The translations under genes and the position numbers were made by a program. A DNA stretch of 64,000 bases from positions 88,323 to 152,322 of the forward strand of contig NZ_AQPN01000079.1 of assembly GCF_000403135.1 (NCBI RefSeq). The letters are read 5' to 3'. Shown one piece after another: positions 46,909 through 55,751 of the stretch. The notes under the pieces are model-generated. The model was given only the letters and a program-made list of their open reading frames with translations, made no database searches and had not been told where the DNA came from. The stretch's first letter is position 1. Every line of letters begins with the position of its first letter. This DNA comes from Arcticibacter svalbardensis MN12-7 (GTDB lineage Bacteria; Bacteroidota; Bacteroidia; Sphingobacteriales; Sphingobacteriaceae).

Positions 46909-47093
46909 ATTTCGCATTAAAGCTAATGAAACCCCTGCTCTTTTCAAACAATTCTTAAAGAGTAAAAAAATTCACCGACAAAAAAACAGTATTAACCGAG
47001 AAGTTCCTTTAACCCGCCTAATTGTCATTTCAGAGCAGTAAAAACGCATATATCTTTGATTCAACAAATAAGACAAACAAAAATATCAAGATT

Positions 47094-47573
47094 ATGAAAA
47101 CTATTTCAACCCTAACAGCAGCATTATTAATCATCGCATCTTTCCACGCATCAGCCAATGAAAACATAGGGAAGTCCAGTATTAACTTACCATCTCCAAT
47201 CGTAGCAACCGCTGAAGATGTAAATGCAAAAGAACTTGAAGAATTAAAAAGCAATGTTAACTTCCTTTTACCTAGTATTCCGGAACTAACACCAGAAGAT
47301 GTAGATGCAAAAGAACTTGAAGAATTAAAAAGCAATGTTAACTTCCTTTTACCTAGTATTCCGGAATTAAATCAGGAAGATCTGGACATCAAAGAAATTG
47401 AGCAACTTAGAGTACAAGCTCCTGAGATGGTATGGAGATCACCTTCCGATGTCGATACTGCTCAACTGGAATCATTAAAGCATTCTTTCATCGTCTTACT
47501 TTTCCCAGAAGTCGATATTGATGCAACAAACTTATGCCCAAAAAACAATAAACATCAGGTCTATAAAATTTAA
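47094..47573 (+). CDS. Secreted protein with 27-residue tandem repeats
   Basis: ATG 47094 gives a signal peptide (MKTISTLTAALLIIASFHASA) and 159 residues. The mature part repeats EDVxAKELEELKSNVNFLLP (SIPEL): units begin at codons 47214, 47295 and 47376, 81 bp apart, and a fourth diverged unit (SDVDTAQLESLKHSF) starts at 47445. The first two units are nearly identical at the DNA level, so the duplication is young. There are no transmembrane segments. It resembles no family I know. Confidence 0.8.
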   Translation: MKTISTLTAALLIIASFHASANENIGKSSINLPSPIVATAEDVNAKELEELKSNVNFLLPSIPELTPEDVDAKELEELKSNVNFLLPSIPELNQEDLDIKEIEQLRVQAPEMVWRSPSDVDTAQLESLKHSFIVLLFPEVDIDATNLCPKNNKHQVYKI

Positions 47574-48856
47574 GGATGATTATTGATTGGTGCGCTAAAA
47601 GTGCCCACCGAACATTCCAGCTCGTTAATTTTCCTAACATTCTTTTTGATTGTAATGTCAAGATCAAGCGAACTTTTTTCAAGGAGCACTAAAACCTCAT
47701 TGCGCTCGTCTTCATTTTTAGATTCTTTCAACAACTCAATGAGGCTCAATATAGAACACAAAGGTCTCCTTGCTTCATGAGAATTGGCCCAGGCAATTTC
47801 CCGAAAAGCTCTATTCTGCAGATTAAGTTTTTTCTCATTCTCCTTTTGCTGAGTAATGACACTTTCTACAGAAATATAAAATTCAAATTTTCCTGCATCA
47901 TCAAAAATGGGAGAAATGCTAATTTGCGTCCAATACTCCTCCCCATTTTTCTTATAATTAATTAATTCGCAAGAAAAAGGTATTCTCTGAGCTATTGCAG
48001 ACCGCATTGCATTAAAAATTTTCTGGTCTGTATTAGGGCCAATTAAACTTTCAACAGTTTTTTCCCCCACAATTTCTTCCATAGAATACTCTGTAAATTC
48101 TAAAAAGGCCATATTTACCCATGTGATATAACTATTTTCATCGAATAGAACGACCAAATTGCTAAGCTTATCAATCACTTCACCCATCCGGCGGCTTTCA
48201 ACATGCGCTTTGTTTACAAGATGTATATTTTCCTCAAGCGCATAATTCAATTGCTGCTCATTCAGTAGCGCTTCCTTAAGTTTTTCCTTACTGTTTACTA
48301 CGGCTGTTACGTCTGTTACCATTGCCATAATACACAACTGGTTATTAAAATCAAGACGATTGAATTGTAAAGATACAATTATTCGCTCCCCTGATTTCAA
48401 TACATGTTCACGTAGTCCACATTCAGGCAAATCAGCCGTACCTTTTTTTATGTCATCATCAAGTTTTTCATAATCAACAGCAGAACGAATATCTTTAATC
48501 GTCATTCCTAAAAATTCTTTACGCGAATAACCGTATTTCAAAATCGCCGCATTATTTACCTCTATAAATTGAAAATTATCAACCGAGTAAATAACCATTG
48601 AATTAGGATTAACCATAAAAAGAGACCGGTACTGCGCTTCCGAAAGCAAGAACGTTTTCCTTTTCTTTCTTATCTGCAGAAAAAGCAAAAAGGCGGCGCC
48701 AAATACAAAGGTCAGATCATTCCCAATTTCCGATGTAAAATAAAAATCTGTTACATCCTTATTATCAAAATAATGAATAATAGGATCGCTTACTAAAGCC
48801 CAGATTGTTCCGAATAACAAGAAAAACAAAGGAATCGAGAAAGCTCTAAAATGCAT
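47570..48856 (-). CDS. PAS-domain sensor with HisKA-like motif but no ATPase domain
   Basis: Two N-terminal membrane helices (FFLLFGTIWALVSDP; DLTFVFGAAFLLFLQIR) are followed by PAS domains near 80-190 and 225-340 (SLFMVNPNSMVIYSVDNFQF; LVVLFDENSYITWVNMAFLE). A HisKA-like H-box, NSHEARRPLCSILSLIELL, has His360. The chain ends about 68 residues later, without N, G1 or G2 boxes. It may be a signalling partner that needs a kinase in trans, or one that lost its ATPase. It overlaps the repeat-protein gene by 4 bp. Confidence 0.85.
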   Translation of the reverse strand: MHFRAFSIPLFFLLFGTIWALVSDPIIHYFDNKDVTDFYFTSEIGNDLTFVFGAAFLLFLQIRKKRKTFLLSEAQYRSLFMVNPNSMVIYSVDNFQFIEVNNAAILKYGYSRKEFLGMTIKDIRSAVDYEKLDDDIKKGTADLPECGLREHVLKSGERIIVSLQFNRLDFNNQLCIMAMVTDVTAVVNSKEKLKEALLNEQQLNYALEENIHLVNKAHVESRRMGEVIDKLSNLVVLFDENSYITWVNMAFLEFTEYSMEEIVGEKTVESLIGPNTDQKIFNAMRSAIAQRIPFSCELINYKKNGEEYWTQISISPIFDDAGKFEFYISVESVITQQKENEKKLNLQNRAFREIAWANSHEARRPLCSILSLIELLKESKNEDERNEVLVLLEKSSLDLDITIKKNVRKINELECSVGTFSAPINNHP

Positions 48857-49082
48857 ACATTTTATTTGATTTAACTGCTGTAAAAAACACCAGGGCTGAG
48901 ATTTTTAAGTTTAAAATGAAATGTAAAAACACATTTTGATTATACGATATAACAAATTTTATGTTACATATAATACAGTAATCGAACGTAATATTACTGA
49001 TAAACAAGAATAATGTCTCATTGTAATCTGCCAATGTACACGAATAAAGTTAAATTAACATCCTTGCTAGTTAAATCAGACC

Positions 49083-49606
49083 ATGATTAATTATAAACAC
49101 TTTATAAATACATTCAAATTCACAGTTCCTTGCTGTCTACTTTTTCCTTACTTAGGCCGGATATTCATTACAAGCACAAACAAAAAACAACCCGGTTAAA
49201 GTATCTTATCAATTTAAATCTACATCGTTTCCTTTAGATCACAAACGCCAGGCAACAGCCCTATTTATCGATTCTTCCGATGAAGATGTTGTAAATATTG
49301 CCTCTACAGCCCTCCAAAATAACATAAAGCTAATGACAGGAATAAAGCCTGCCTTGGCAATAAACAAACAAATCAATAGTCAATATGCTGTTGTAATAGG
49401 CACAATAGGGCAATCCGCTGCCATCAACCAGTTAATCAAAGACAATATAATACAAGCTTCCAAAGTAAAAGGAAAATGGGAACCCTTCTCCATAGCTGTA
49501 GTAAACCATACCTTTTAAAAATGTAAAACAAGACTTAGTCATTTATGGCAGCGACAAACGAGGAACTGCTTTTGGCATATTTGAGCTGTCCCGACGCCAT
49601 TAAGCA
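49083..49606 (+). pseudogene. GH115 alpha-glucuronidase N-terminal remnant
   Basis: An ATG at 49083 opens a signal-peptide-like leader that is out of frame with the rest. The main frame reads ATALFIDSSDEDVVNIASTA, NSQYAVVIGTIGQSAAINQL and KGKWEPFSIAVVNHTF, and a later frame gives VIYGSDKRGTAFGIFELSR. This is the N-terminal domain of GH115 xylan alpha-1,2-glucuronidases. Two frame changes and an abrupt stop after GIFELSR leave about a quarter of the enzyme. It joins directly to a GH43 fragment. Confidence 0.75.
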
Positions 49607-49609
49607 CAT

Positions 49610-49895
49610 GGAAAAAACACAGTGGCAACCCAATTATCAGCCGGTCAACTCTTCATTATAACGGCACAGGACACGGCTATTTATTCCAAGATTAATCAGG
49701 AAATTACCGTTATATTATGCATACCCATAACTCTCAGGCGAACGTATCTCCCAGAGCTACAGGTTTAATCAATATGAAGTTTGTAGGAAATGGGAATGAT
49801 GCAGATATACTGGTTGCCGATGAGTTGAGTTTTAAACTTTTAGTCAAAAAAAAATCTATTTCTATTGCCCGATTGTGGATACTATTAATTAATTG
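49610..49895 (+). pseudogene. GH43 C-terminal remnant, paralogous to the gene at 52473
   Basis: The frame reads SGNPIISRSTLHYNGTGHGY, LFQD, then a TAA, then SGNYRYIMHTHNSQANVSPR and ADILVADELSFKLL. It is clearly homologous to residues 227-303 of the GH43 protein at 52473-53384 (about 70 percent identical by eye). The 5' part is missing and it fuses to the GH115 fragment at about 49605, so both ends are decayed. Confidence 0.88.
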
Positions 49896-49921
49896 AGCTG
49901 GTCTATTCTGCCCTTCTACGA

Positions 49922-50317
49922 TCAAACTTCCTGCTCCAGGGCAATCTTACTGACCTTCAAGATTTCAAACTCCTGTACGCCTCCAGGCATTTCCCAACTT
50001 GCAGATGACCCTTTCCTGTAGCCCAATAAAGCTATGGCAATAGGCGCAAAAACAGACACCCTTTTCTTTCTTACGTCAGCCATAGCAGGCAATACGATTT
50101 GAAAGATAAAATTCTGCCCGCTTTGGCATTCCTGAACATGTACTAGAGAGTTCAGACCTATAGCATCAGCGGGAAGTTCATCTTCATTTACCACTTTAGC
50201 GGACGCTAACTGTGACGAAAGGTTCTTCTTATTAAGATCCGTCAAAATGGATTCCTGCAGATATCTTTTTAAGATATCCAGTTCTCGCTGGATCACGATT
50301 AATGGTTGTGTGTTCAT
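49922..50317 (-). CDS. GreA/GreB C-terminal domain protein (Rnk-like)
   Basis: The 131 residues have a short N-terminal helix (PLIVIQRELDILKRYLQESI) and a GreA/GreB-type C-terminal domain (IGLNSLVHVQECQSGQNFIF, SVFAPIAIALLGYRKGSSAS, WEMPGGVQEFEILKV). Proteins of this shape bind the RNA polymerase secondary channel or act as nucleoside diphosphate kinase regulators. It has no N-terminal coiled-coil of true GreA. It lies 42 bp downstream of the glutamate-synthase-like gene in the same direction. Confidence 0.85.
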   Translation of the reverse strand: MNTQPLIVIQRELDILKRYLQESILTDLNKKNLSSQLASAKVVNEDELPADAIGLNSLVHVQECQSGQNFIFQIVLPAMADVRKKRVSVFAPIAIALLGYRKGSSASWEMPGGVQEFEILKVSKIALEQEV

Positions 50318-50359
50318 ATTTTATAGTTAAGTTGAAATACGGTCAAATGGATTGAAAAA

Positions 50360-51754
50360 TCAATTAAGATGTACGTCCAAAGGCATTGATCTATCCTGTC
50401 CAGTTTGGCAGAAAATCTCGCTCAATGACACGATTTCGATTTCATTGATCCTTCTTAAAAAATCAGCAGGATCCGCATCTGACAAGTGCTCATAGCCACA
50501 GCGCTGCATAAGTGCCTTATTAGCCTCGACTGTATTACGTTGAAAATTGGCCAATCGAACGCTTGGAGACATGGAACGAAACGTCAACTTTTGTTGAAGC
50601 AACCCATTTCCCAATAAAGGGCCAGCCGCACTGAAACAGGCATCGGCACCCAAAGCGCAGAGTCGTAGAATGTCATATTCCGTCAGGATCACCCCGGTAG
50701 CAATTACTTTAGTTTGTAATCCATAACTAAGAATTAGATTTTTGGCTGTTACTATGGGTACAAAGAAACGCTGCTCACCGGCTTTGTACAATGCACGATT
50801 AAGCACTCCCGACTCCTCAATATTGATAAAGTCGAGGCAAATACCAACGGAAAGCATTGATTTTACCAATCGGACGATCATCTCCTTTGAAGGGTTCAAC
50901 AGGTGAATCCCTATTGGCTTACCGCCAGACCAAACCTGAAGTTTGCTTATGAGAGCAAAGATCGCCCGTTCATTTAGCACGCTTTGACAGTCGGTATGTT
51001 GTGCTGAATGGAGCCGTAATTCAATCATTTTGACGTACGGCTTGCAGGCAATCGTTTTCAGTAGGTCTTCATTAAAGGAACGATCAGGACTTCTTAAAGC
51101 AATGTCACTGTAACTGATCTGCCAGATGATATCACCGCCTCCCCGAACTATTTCGGGCGTAAGACCCTTTTTGCCTGAATTTACAGCACAGTTGCAAATG
51201 TTAGCTGCCTGTGAGACGGCATGAACGCTTGTTTTATTCATCGCACCTTGGTCGAGCGCGCCAAAATTGAATACGCTTAAGCTATAAGGGCGCAGGCAAT
51301 GCGCGGTGCCTACCTCAACTCGTAAATTAAGCGGACTAAGCGACATGAAGGTCGGGCAAGTTTGCAAATATTCAAACCCTGGATCATGCTCATTTAACAA
51401 GTTATCCTCCACTACCATTGTGTCCACACTTTTTGAGCGACGGATAAGGAGCTGCTGCTCCTTTTTTGTCAGTTCGTTACTCGTCCCACGAGATGTTAAG
51501 AACATTCGTGTGATCCTTCCGGGAACGAAGGAAAAAAAATCTTTCAAGCAATGGCCAAATGGATAATTCTTTAAGGTGCTGCTCCTGCGCCTGAACAAGT
51601 CGTGCAAATAGTATTGAAAACAAGAAAGCACGATCCCCAATCCAATCAGCATGTAATTACTGGTGATAAGGGAGACAACGACCAAACCGATATTAAAAAT
51701 AAATAGCAAGATAAAAACAAGACCAATTACAGATCTGAACTGAATTCTTTTCAT
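50360..51754 (-). CDS. Divergent FMN-binding glutamate-synthase-like membrane protein
   Basis: The 464-residue protein has two N-terminal membrane helices (SVIGLVFILLFIFNIGLVVV; YMLIGLGIVLSCF), then a barrel resembling the archaeal-type GltB domain: LSVFNFGALDQGAMN, IVRGGGDIIWQISYSD, GKPIGIHLLNPSKEMIVRLV and CALGADACFSAAGPLLGNG. The expected FMN-loop GAEGGTG is replaced by an ESGV stretch and the C-x-T-D-x-C-P-T-G iron-sulfur motif is absent. It may have lost catalysis or gained a new role. It precedes the Gre-like gene. Confidence 0.75.
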   Translation of the reverse strand: MKRIQFRSVIGLVFILLFIFNIGLVVVSLITSNYMLIGLGIVLSCFQYYLHDLFRRRSSTLKNYPFGHCLKDFFSFVPGRITRMFLTSRGTSNELTKKEQQLLIRRSKSVDTMVVEDNLLNEHDPGFEYLQTCPTFMSLSPLNLRVEVGTAHCLRPYSLSVFNFGALDQGAMNKTSVHAVSQAANICNCAVNSGKKGLTPEIVRGGGDIIWQISYSDIALRSPDRSFNEDLLKTIACKPYVKMIELRLHSAQHTDCQSVLNERAIFALISKLQVWSGGKPIGIHLLNPSKEMIVRLVKSMLSVGICLDFINIEESGVLNRALYKAGEQRFFVPIVTAKNLILSYGLQTKVIATGVILTEYDILRLCALGADACFSAAGPLLGNGLLQQKLTFRSMSPSVRLANFQRNTVEANKALMQRCGYEHLSDADPADFLRRINEIEIVSLSEIFCQTGQDRSMPLDVHLN

Positions 51755-52305
51755 AAAGCAACAATTAAAATTGGAAAAATAAATAATTGATGGCTGGCCC
51801 CAAACCTGGATTTGCTCCGGGGCTTACTTTAGAAAGTCTTTGCTGGTTGTTTGAGCGTAAAAGCCAAAATGAAACTGCACAGACAAGCCCTCCAAGACGA
51901 AGGACGCCTTTGATTTGCTGCACTTGTTGTGCCGCATATTAAAAAACTTGAATGGAAAATGAATCATTTTTTAACTTTATCAGACAGTGAAAAAACATGT
52001 GTTTTAAAACTTGCCCCAAACCATGTATGGTCAGGGCTTAATTGATAAAGTCCTTGCTACTTTGAAGAAAAGCGTATGATAAACTATTTTGAAAACAACG
52101 TACAATAAGGCACACTTCAGTGCTACATGGATTGCTTTTTGCAAGTCCGGTCACCTGTTTGCGATATGACGTGTTTTTCATTAACATGATTTATGTTGGC
52201 TTAACAAATAGAAAGGGATTTGCTTTTGCTAATTTATCTTAACGCTGATATATATTTATTATTGTATTAATCATCACATAATTTAGTTAAAAGGGATAAG
52301 TATGA
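51755..52305. other. Intergenic stretch with no recognised content
   Basis: These roughly 550 bases hold no frame or motif that I can support on either strand. The segment separates the glutamate-synthase-like gene from the AraC remnant, and may be eroded locus sequence. Confidence 0.5.
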
Positions 52306-52425
52306 GGTCTTAAAGGGCTGCCTACCGTTGGGTATCTGGCACAGTCATTGAATATTTCTCCTCAATATTTAAGTAGCCTACTTAAAGTGCTCACTAGACA
52401 AAATACCCAGCAGCACATTCATTAT
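52306..52425 (+). pseudogene. AraC-family helix-turn-helix remnant
   Basis: A frame without start reads KGLPTVGYLAQSLNISPQYL, then SSLLKVLTRQNTQQHIH. This is the first helix-turn-helix of AraC/XylS regulators (the GLPTVxYLAxxLNISPxYLS motif). The second helix-turn-helix and all of the N-terminal domain are absent. It ends where the GH43 signal-peptide sequence begins in another frame, so a deletion joined the two. Confidence 0.85.
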
Positions 52426-52472
52426 TTCTGCTTCTATTCGTATCTTTAAAAACAGTAAGAGCTGAAACGATA

Positions 52473-53384
52473 ATGCTTGACAAAAGACCCGCCTCCAGTG
52501 GCATCATATACCTGGCAGATCCTACTATTCTTTCCGATCAAGGAAAATACTATTTGTATGGAACTAGCAGCCATCAGGGATTTAAGGTTTACGAATCAAC
52601 CGATCTTGATCACTGGAAAGGACCGGTGGGCCATAATAATGGATTTGCACTAAGTAAAGGTGAATCATTTGGCGACAAATGTTTTTGGGCACCACAAGTT
52701 TTCAAACGCAATAACAGGTATTACATGGTTTATACTGCCAATGAGCAAATAGCTATCGCTAAAAGCGACAGTCCACTAGGACCATTCAAACAAAAAGTTT
52801 TAAAGCCACTCTTCCGTATAGGGAAACAAATAGACCCGTTTATTTTCCTTGATGATGATGGTAAATGCTATCTATACCATGTAAAAATCAATAAAGGATA
52901 CCGTATCTATGTTTCAGAAATGAATGCTGACCTTTCGGATGTAATATTGGATAATACAAGCGAGTGCATTAGCGGCTCAAAGCCCTGGGAAAATATAGAA
53001 AAAACAAAATGGGCAGTAACCGAAGGACCATCAGTGGTCAAACATAAAGACCTTTATTACCTAATCTACTCTGCCAACAGCTACAGAAATAAAGATTACG
53101 CAATAGGATATGCCACAGCCAAATCTCCCTTGGGTCCCTGGAATAAATACAGCGGCAACCCAATCATCAGCAAGTCAACTATTCATTATAACGGCACCGG
53201 ACACGGCGATCTATTTAAAGACCAATCTGGAGATTACCGGTATGTGATGCATACACATAATTCTTTAACGAAAGTCTCTCCCCGATCGACGGGCTTAATC
53301 AATATAAAATTTACAGAAAATGGAAATAATGCAGATGTACTAGTTGCTGATGCGTTGAGTTTTAAACATATATTAAAGCAGTAA
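52473..53384 (+). CDS. GH43 family glycosidase, apparently lacking its signal peptide
   Basis: The 303-residue five-bladed propeller carries the GH43 triad: the base Asp in YLADPTIL, the pKa-modulating Asp in IDPFIFLDDDG, and the acid Glu in VTEGPSVV. It should cut arabinose or xylose side chains. No signal peptide follows ATG 52473, but the same frame upstream (from about 52425) reads SLFLLLFVSLKTVRAETI with no initiator codon. The true 5' end thus seems lost in the junction with the AraC remnant. Confidence 0.9.
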   Translation: MLDKRPASSGIIYLADPTILSDQGKYYLYGTSSHQGFKVYESTDLDHWKGPVGHNNGFALSKGESFGDKCFWAPQVFKRNNRYYMVYTANEQIAIAKSDSPLGPFKQKVLKPLFRIGKQIDPFIFLDDDGKCYLYHVKINKGYRIYVSEMNADLSDVILDNTSECISGSKPWENIEKTKWAVTEGPSVVKHKDLYYLIYSANSYRNKDYAIGYATAKSPLGPWNKYSGNPIISKSTIHYNGTGHGDLFKDQSGDYRYVMHTHNSLTKVSPRSTGLINIKFTENGNNADVLVADALSFKHILKQ

Positions 53385-53470
53385 TCATGGTAAGAGACTA
53401 ATTCAACCTGATTACTAATCTTTACACACGAGAATCTTCTACTATTCAGCACCCCCAATGCAAACAACTC

Positions 53471-53571
53471 AATTGTCTACGCAGTGCGTAGACAATTCTA
53501 TATCACGCCAAAACTACCTTTTTTACTATAGTTTTGGCGCGATATAAGAATCTATATCACGCCAAAATTAG
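53471..53571. repeat. Hairpin cluster between convergent genes
   Basis: A perfect palindromic hairpin AATTGTCTACGCA-g-TGCGTAGACAATT lies at 53471-53497. It is followed by TATATCACGCCAAAACTA (53499-53516) paired with TAGTTTTGGCGCGATATA (53529-53546) with one mismatch, and a third copy TATATCACGCCAAAATTAG at 53553-53571. They lie between the 3' ends of the GH43 and GIN-domain genes. They could be a terminator or a relic of a small mobile repeat. Confidence 0.6.
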
Positions 53572-53654
53572 TATTCCAAACTATATTACCTTCATTTCAA
53601 AAAGCAATAGGGCATTTTGATCAGACTTACAAACGTATTAAAATACCCTTCCTC

Positions 53655-54527
53655 TCAATTATTATTAACTATTCCTTTCAGTATAGAACCTGGGATATCT
53701 AGTGTTGTTTCATCAGAAAAATCAGCTGTTATTTTTTCGGTATTAAAGTTGTTTATTTTAACATTATTCACTCCTAATGTTTTGATTCGTAAATTTTTAA
53801 CAATTGGCTTTTCTTTATTTTGTGAGATACAATCAAGTTCTAAGAAGGAATGATTTTCAGCCTTAATATTTAATGTTTCCATGTTCATATCACTTAAAAG
53901 GAATTTTGAATCATCCAGATCAACATTTAACATTTTAATTATCGTTTCATTAAATTTCATATGGTTTGTTGTGTCTCCATTATACGTTTGAATGTGCGTC
54001 TCCATAGCTGAATTACTGACAGAGAAAGATTTACAACTCTTAAGATTAATGTTTAAGCTGTCAGCAACTGCAATTAAATTAAAATTGGAAGCATTTTTAA
54101 CGCTTAGATCATCAAATCCAGGGGAATAAGCGAAAATTACAATCCGATCTCTGAAATCTTCTATGGAAAATCCTTTTTTGAAACTAATGTTTAAAATACC
54201 ATTCTCAACTTTAAAGTCTAGGTGCTCCACTACGTCATTCGCTATTTTAATTCCAGAACTCTCATCCCGTATGAGTCGTAACTCAATACTGGATCCATTA
54301 CCATTAACAATGTTAACAGCATGGTAAGGCGTATTTATTACAATGGTCGTTCTATCTGGGGAAGGTGTTCCAAATGATTGATTAGTCACATCCATTAACT
54401 CCCTTTCATAATTACTCGATGTGTCACGGGTTTTATAGTATATGCTAGAGAAGATGATCATTCCAATTAAAGGGAGGACGAAGAATAAAATGCCTAATGA
54501 AATTAATAACTTATTACTTGTCTTCAT
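53655..54527 (-). CDS. GIN-domain-type membrane protein of the ABC operon
   Basis: The 290-residue protein has one N-terminal helix (LLISLGILFFVLPLIGMIIF), then a beta-helix-like series of repeated strands (DDLSVKNASNFNLIAVADSL, MLNVDLDDSKFLLSDMNMET), as in GIN/DUF2807 adhesin-like domains. The bulk would face the periplasm. It is the last gene of an ABC ATPase-permease-regulator operon, 3 bp after gntR. The function is unknown; a sensing or scaffolding partner of the transporter is possible. Confidence 0.75.
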   Translation of the reverse strand: MKTSNKLLISLGILFFVLPLIGMIIFSSIYYKTRDTSSNYERELMDVTNQSFGTPSPDRTTIVINTPYHAVNIVNGNGSSIELRLIRDESSGIKIANDVVEHLDFKVENGILNISFKKGFSIEDFRDRIVIFAYSPGFDDLSVKNASNFNLIAVADSLNINLKSCKSFSVSNSAMETHIQTYNGDTTNHMKFNETIIKMLNVDLDDSKFLLSDMNMETLNIKAENHSFLELDCISQNKEKPIVKNLRIKTLGVNNVKINNFNTEKITADFSDETTLDIPGSILKGIVNNN

Positions 54528-54530
54528 TTT

Positions 54531-54905
54531 TTAAGATCTAAAGTTTTGTTCAATAAATACTTGGTAGCTGGATTGTAACTCCTTAAAATCGATGTTCAGT
54601 AAATAGAGATTTCTGAATACATTAGGTAACTCGTCTTCAATAAAAGTGGTTTTTCTATACTCTTTCACTTTAGATATAGAATCTTCAGCCACAAAGAAAC
54701 CAATTCCCCTTTTATTATTAATAATGTTTTTTGATTGCAGCAACTCATAAGTTCGCATTACTGTATTTGGATTCACTTCCAAAGTAACTGCCAGTTCCCT
54801 AACAGATGGAATCCTATCTTCATCTTTCCATTCTTTCAATAGAATATGTTCGCAAACATATTCTGCTATTTGTAAATAAATAGCCTTGTGGTCACTAAAT
54901 TCCAT
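54531..54905 (-). CDS. GntR-family regulator, YtrA subfamily
   Basis: The 124 residues have a winged helix-turn-helix (YLQIAEYVCEHILL; IPSVRELAVTLEVNPNTVMR) and only a short C-terminal tail (FIEDELPNVFRNLYLLNID), the size of YtrA-type repressors. The group represses linked ABC transporter operons. Its ATG directly follows the permease stop (TAAATG). A perfect inverted repeat next to the first gene of the operon is the likely operator. Confidence 0.9.
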   Translation of the reverse strand: MEFSDHKAIYLQIAEYVCEHILLKEWKDEDRIPSVRELAVTLEVNPNTVMRTYELLQSKNIINNKRGIGFFVAEDSISKVKEYRKTTFIEDELPNVFRNLYLLNIDFKELQSSYQVFIEQNFRS

Positions 54906-55739
54906 TTAAACCTCCTTTTCTCTAAGCCTTACGTAAGTAATAGCCCAAAAAACTATACTTAATAATGCAATAAATACGACCGTCAACCACTCTGCACTTT
55001 GGTTACTTTCAATCAAGTTATAACTCCCAATTTTTACTTTATCTTCGAATAGATATTTAGTGGTGTAGACGATGAACGTAATCCATATTCCGCAGAATAC
55101 CATTAAAGAGATCATTGTTTTCACATATTGTGATTTAGTAAAATATACTGATCCCAGGAAAAACAGGCTACTGATAAAAATTGGGATAACATACAGCGGC
55201 TTAAATAAAGTAGGTAAATTCTTCTCAAAGAAATAATCAGGGTAATACGTATTCATAACCGCCTCTTTTACACTTTCAATATGAATATTTTCAATTGATT
55301 GAGCATAATACGTGTTTTTTAGGTCTGAGACATAGACAAATACAAAGGTAAAATCAATTAAAAAAAACACCAAGAGGTAGCTCAGCAATGGCAGGAAGAT
55401 TGAAATGAATAGTCCAATTAAAAACTTCTCCAAAGTGGATGCCGGAATCATTAATTCTACAATCAATTTAGGCTTCTGACCTAATTGGGAGAAATGTGTG
55501 TTTGCTGCTATCGTTAAAAATAAAACTCCTAAAATGCAAAATAGTGGTCCTCTTAAATATAGCAGGGATATAAATTCTCCTGCAGACCGATCTTTAATTA
55601 AATTGAAGAAGAATAATCCATAGAATCCTATGATTATACCCGCTACTATGCCTAATGAAATTACGTAGATCTTTCCAAATTCAAGCCATTGCCTCTTCAT
55701 CAGAAGTTCAAAGCGCTTGATATCGAATGTGTTGTTCAT
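54906..55739 (-). CDS. ABC transporter permease of the GntR-linked operon
   Basis: The 277-residue protein has about six membrane helices (IYVISLGIVAGIIIGFYGLFF, FISIFLPLLSYLLVFFLIDF and others) and no signal peptide. No family motif stands out. Its position between the ATPase and regulator genes, with 12 bp and 0 bp spacing, identifies it as the membrane half of an ABC-2-like exporter. Substrate is unknown. Confidence 0.8.
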   Translation of the reverse strand: MNNTFDIKRFELLMKRQWLEFGKIYVISLGIVAGIIIGFYGLFFFNLIKDRSAGEFISLLYLRGPLFCILGVLFLTIAANTHFSQLGQKPKLIVELMIPASTLEKFLIGLFISIFLPLLSYLLVFFLIDFTFVFVYVSDLKNTYYAQSIENIHIESVKEAVMNTYYPDYFFEKNLPTLFKPLYVIPIFISSLFFLGSVYFTKSQYVKTMISLMVFCGIWITFIVYTTKYLFEDKVKIGSYNLIESNQSAEWLTVVFIALLSIVFWAITYVRLREKEV

Positions 55740-55751
55740 GTTTGATAAGGT

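Noticed and set aside
48846..49034. Small minus-strand frame upstream of the PAS gene
   Set aside because: It is an AT-rich, low-complexity reading of the promoter region with no conserved motif.
53471..53571. CRISPR or insertion-sequence end
   Set aside because: There are only three imperfect repeats, no regular spacers, no transposase gene, and no visible target-site duplication.
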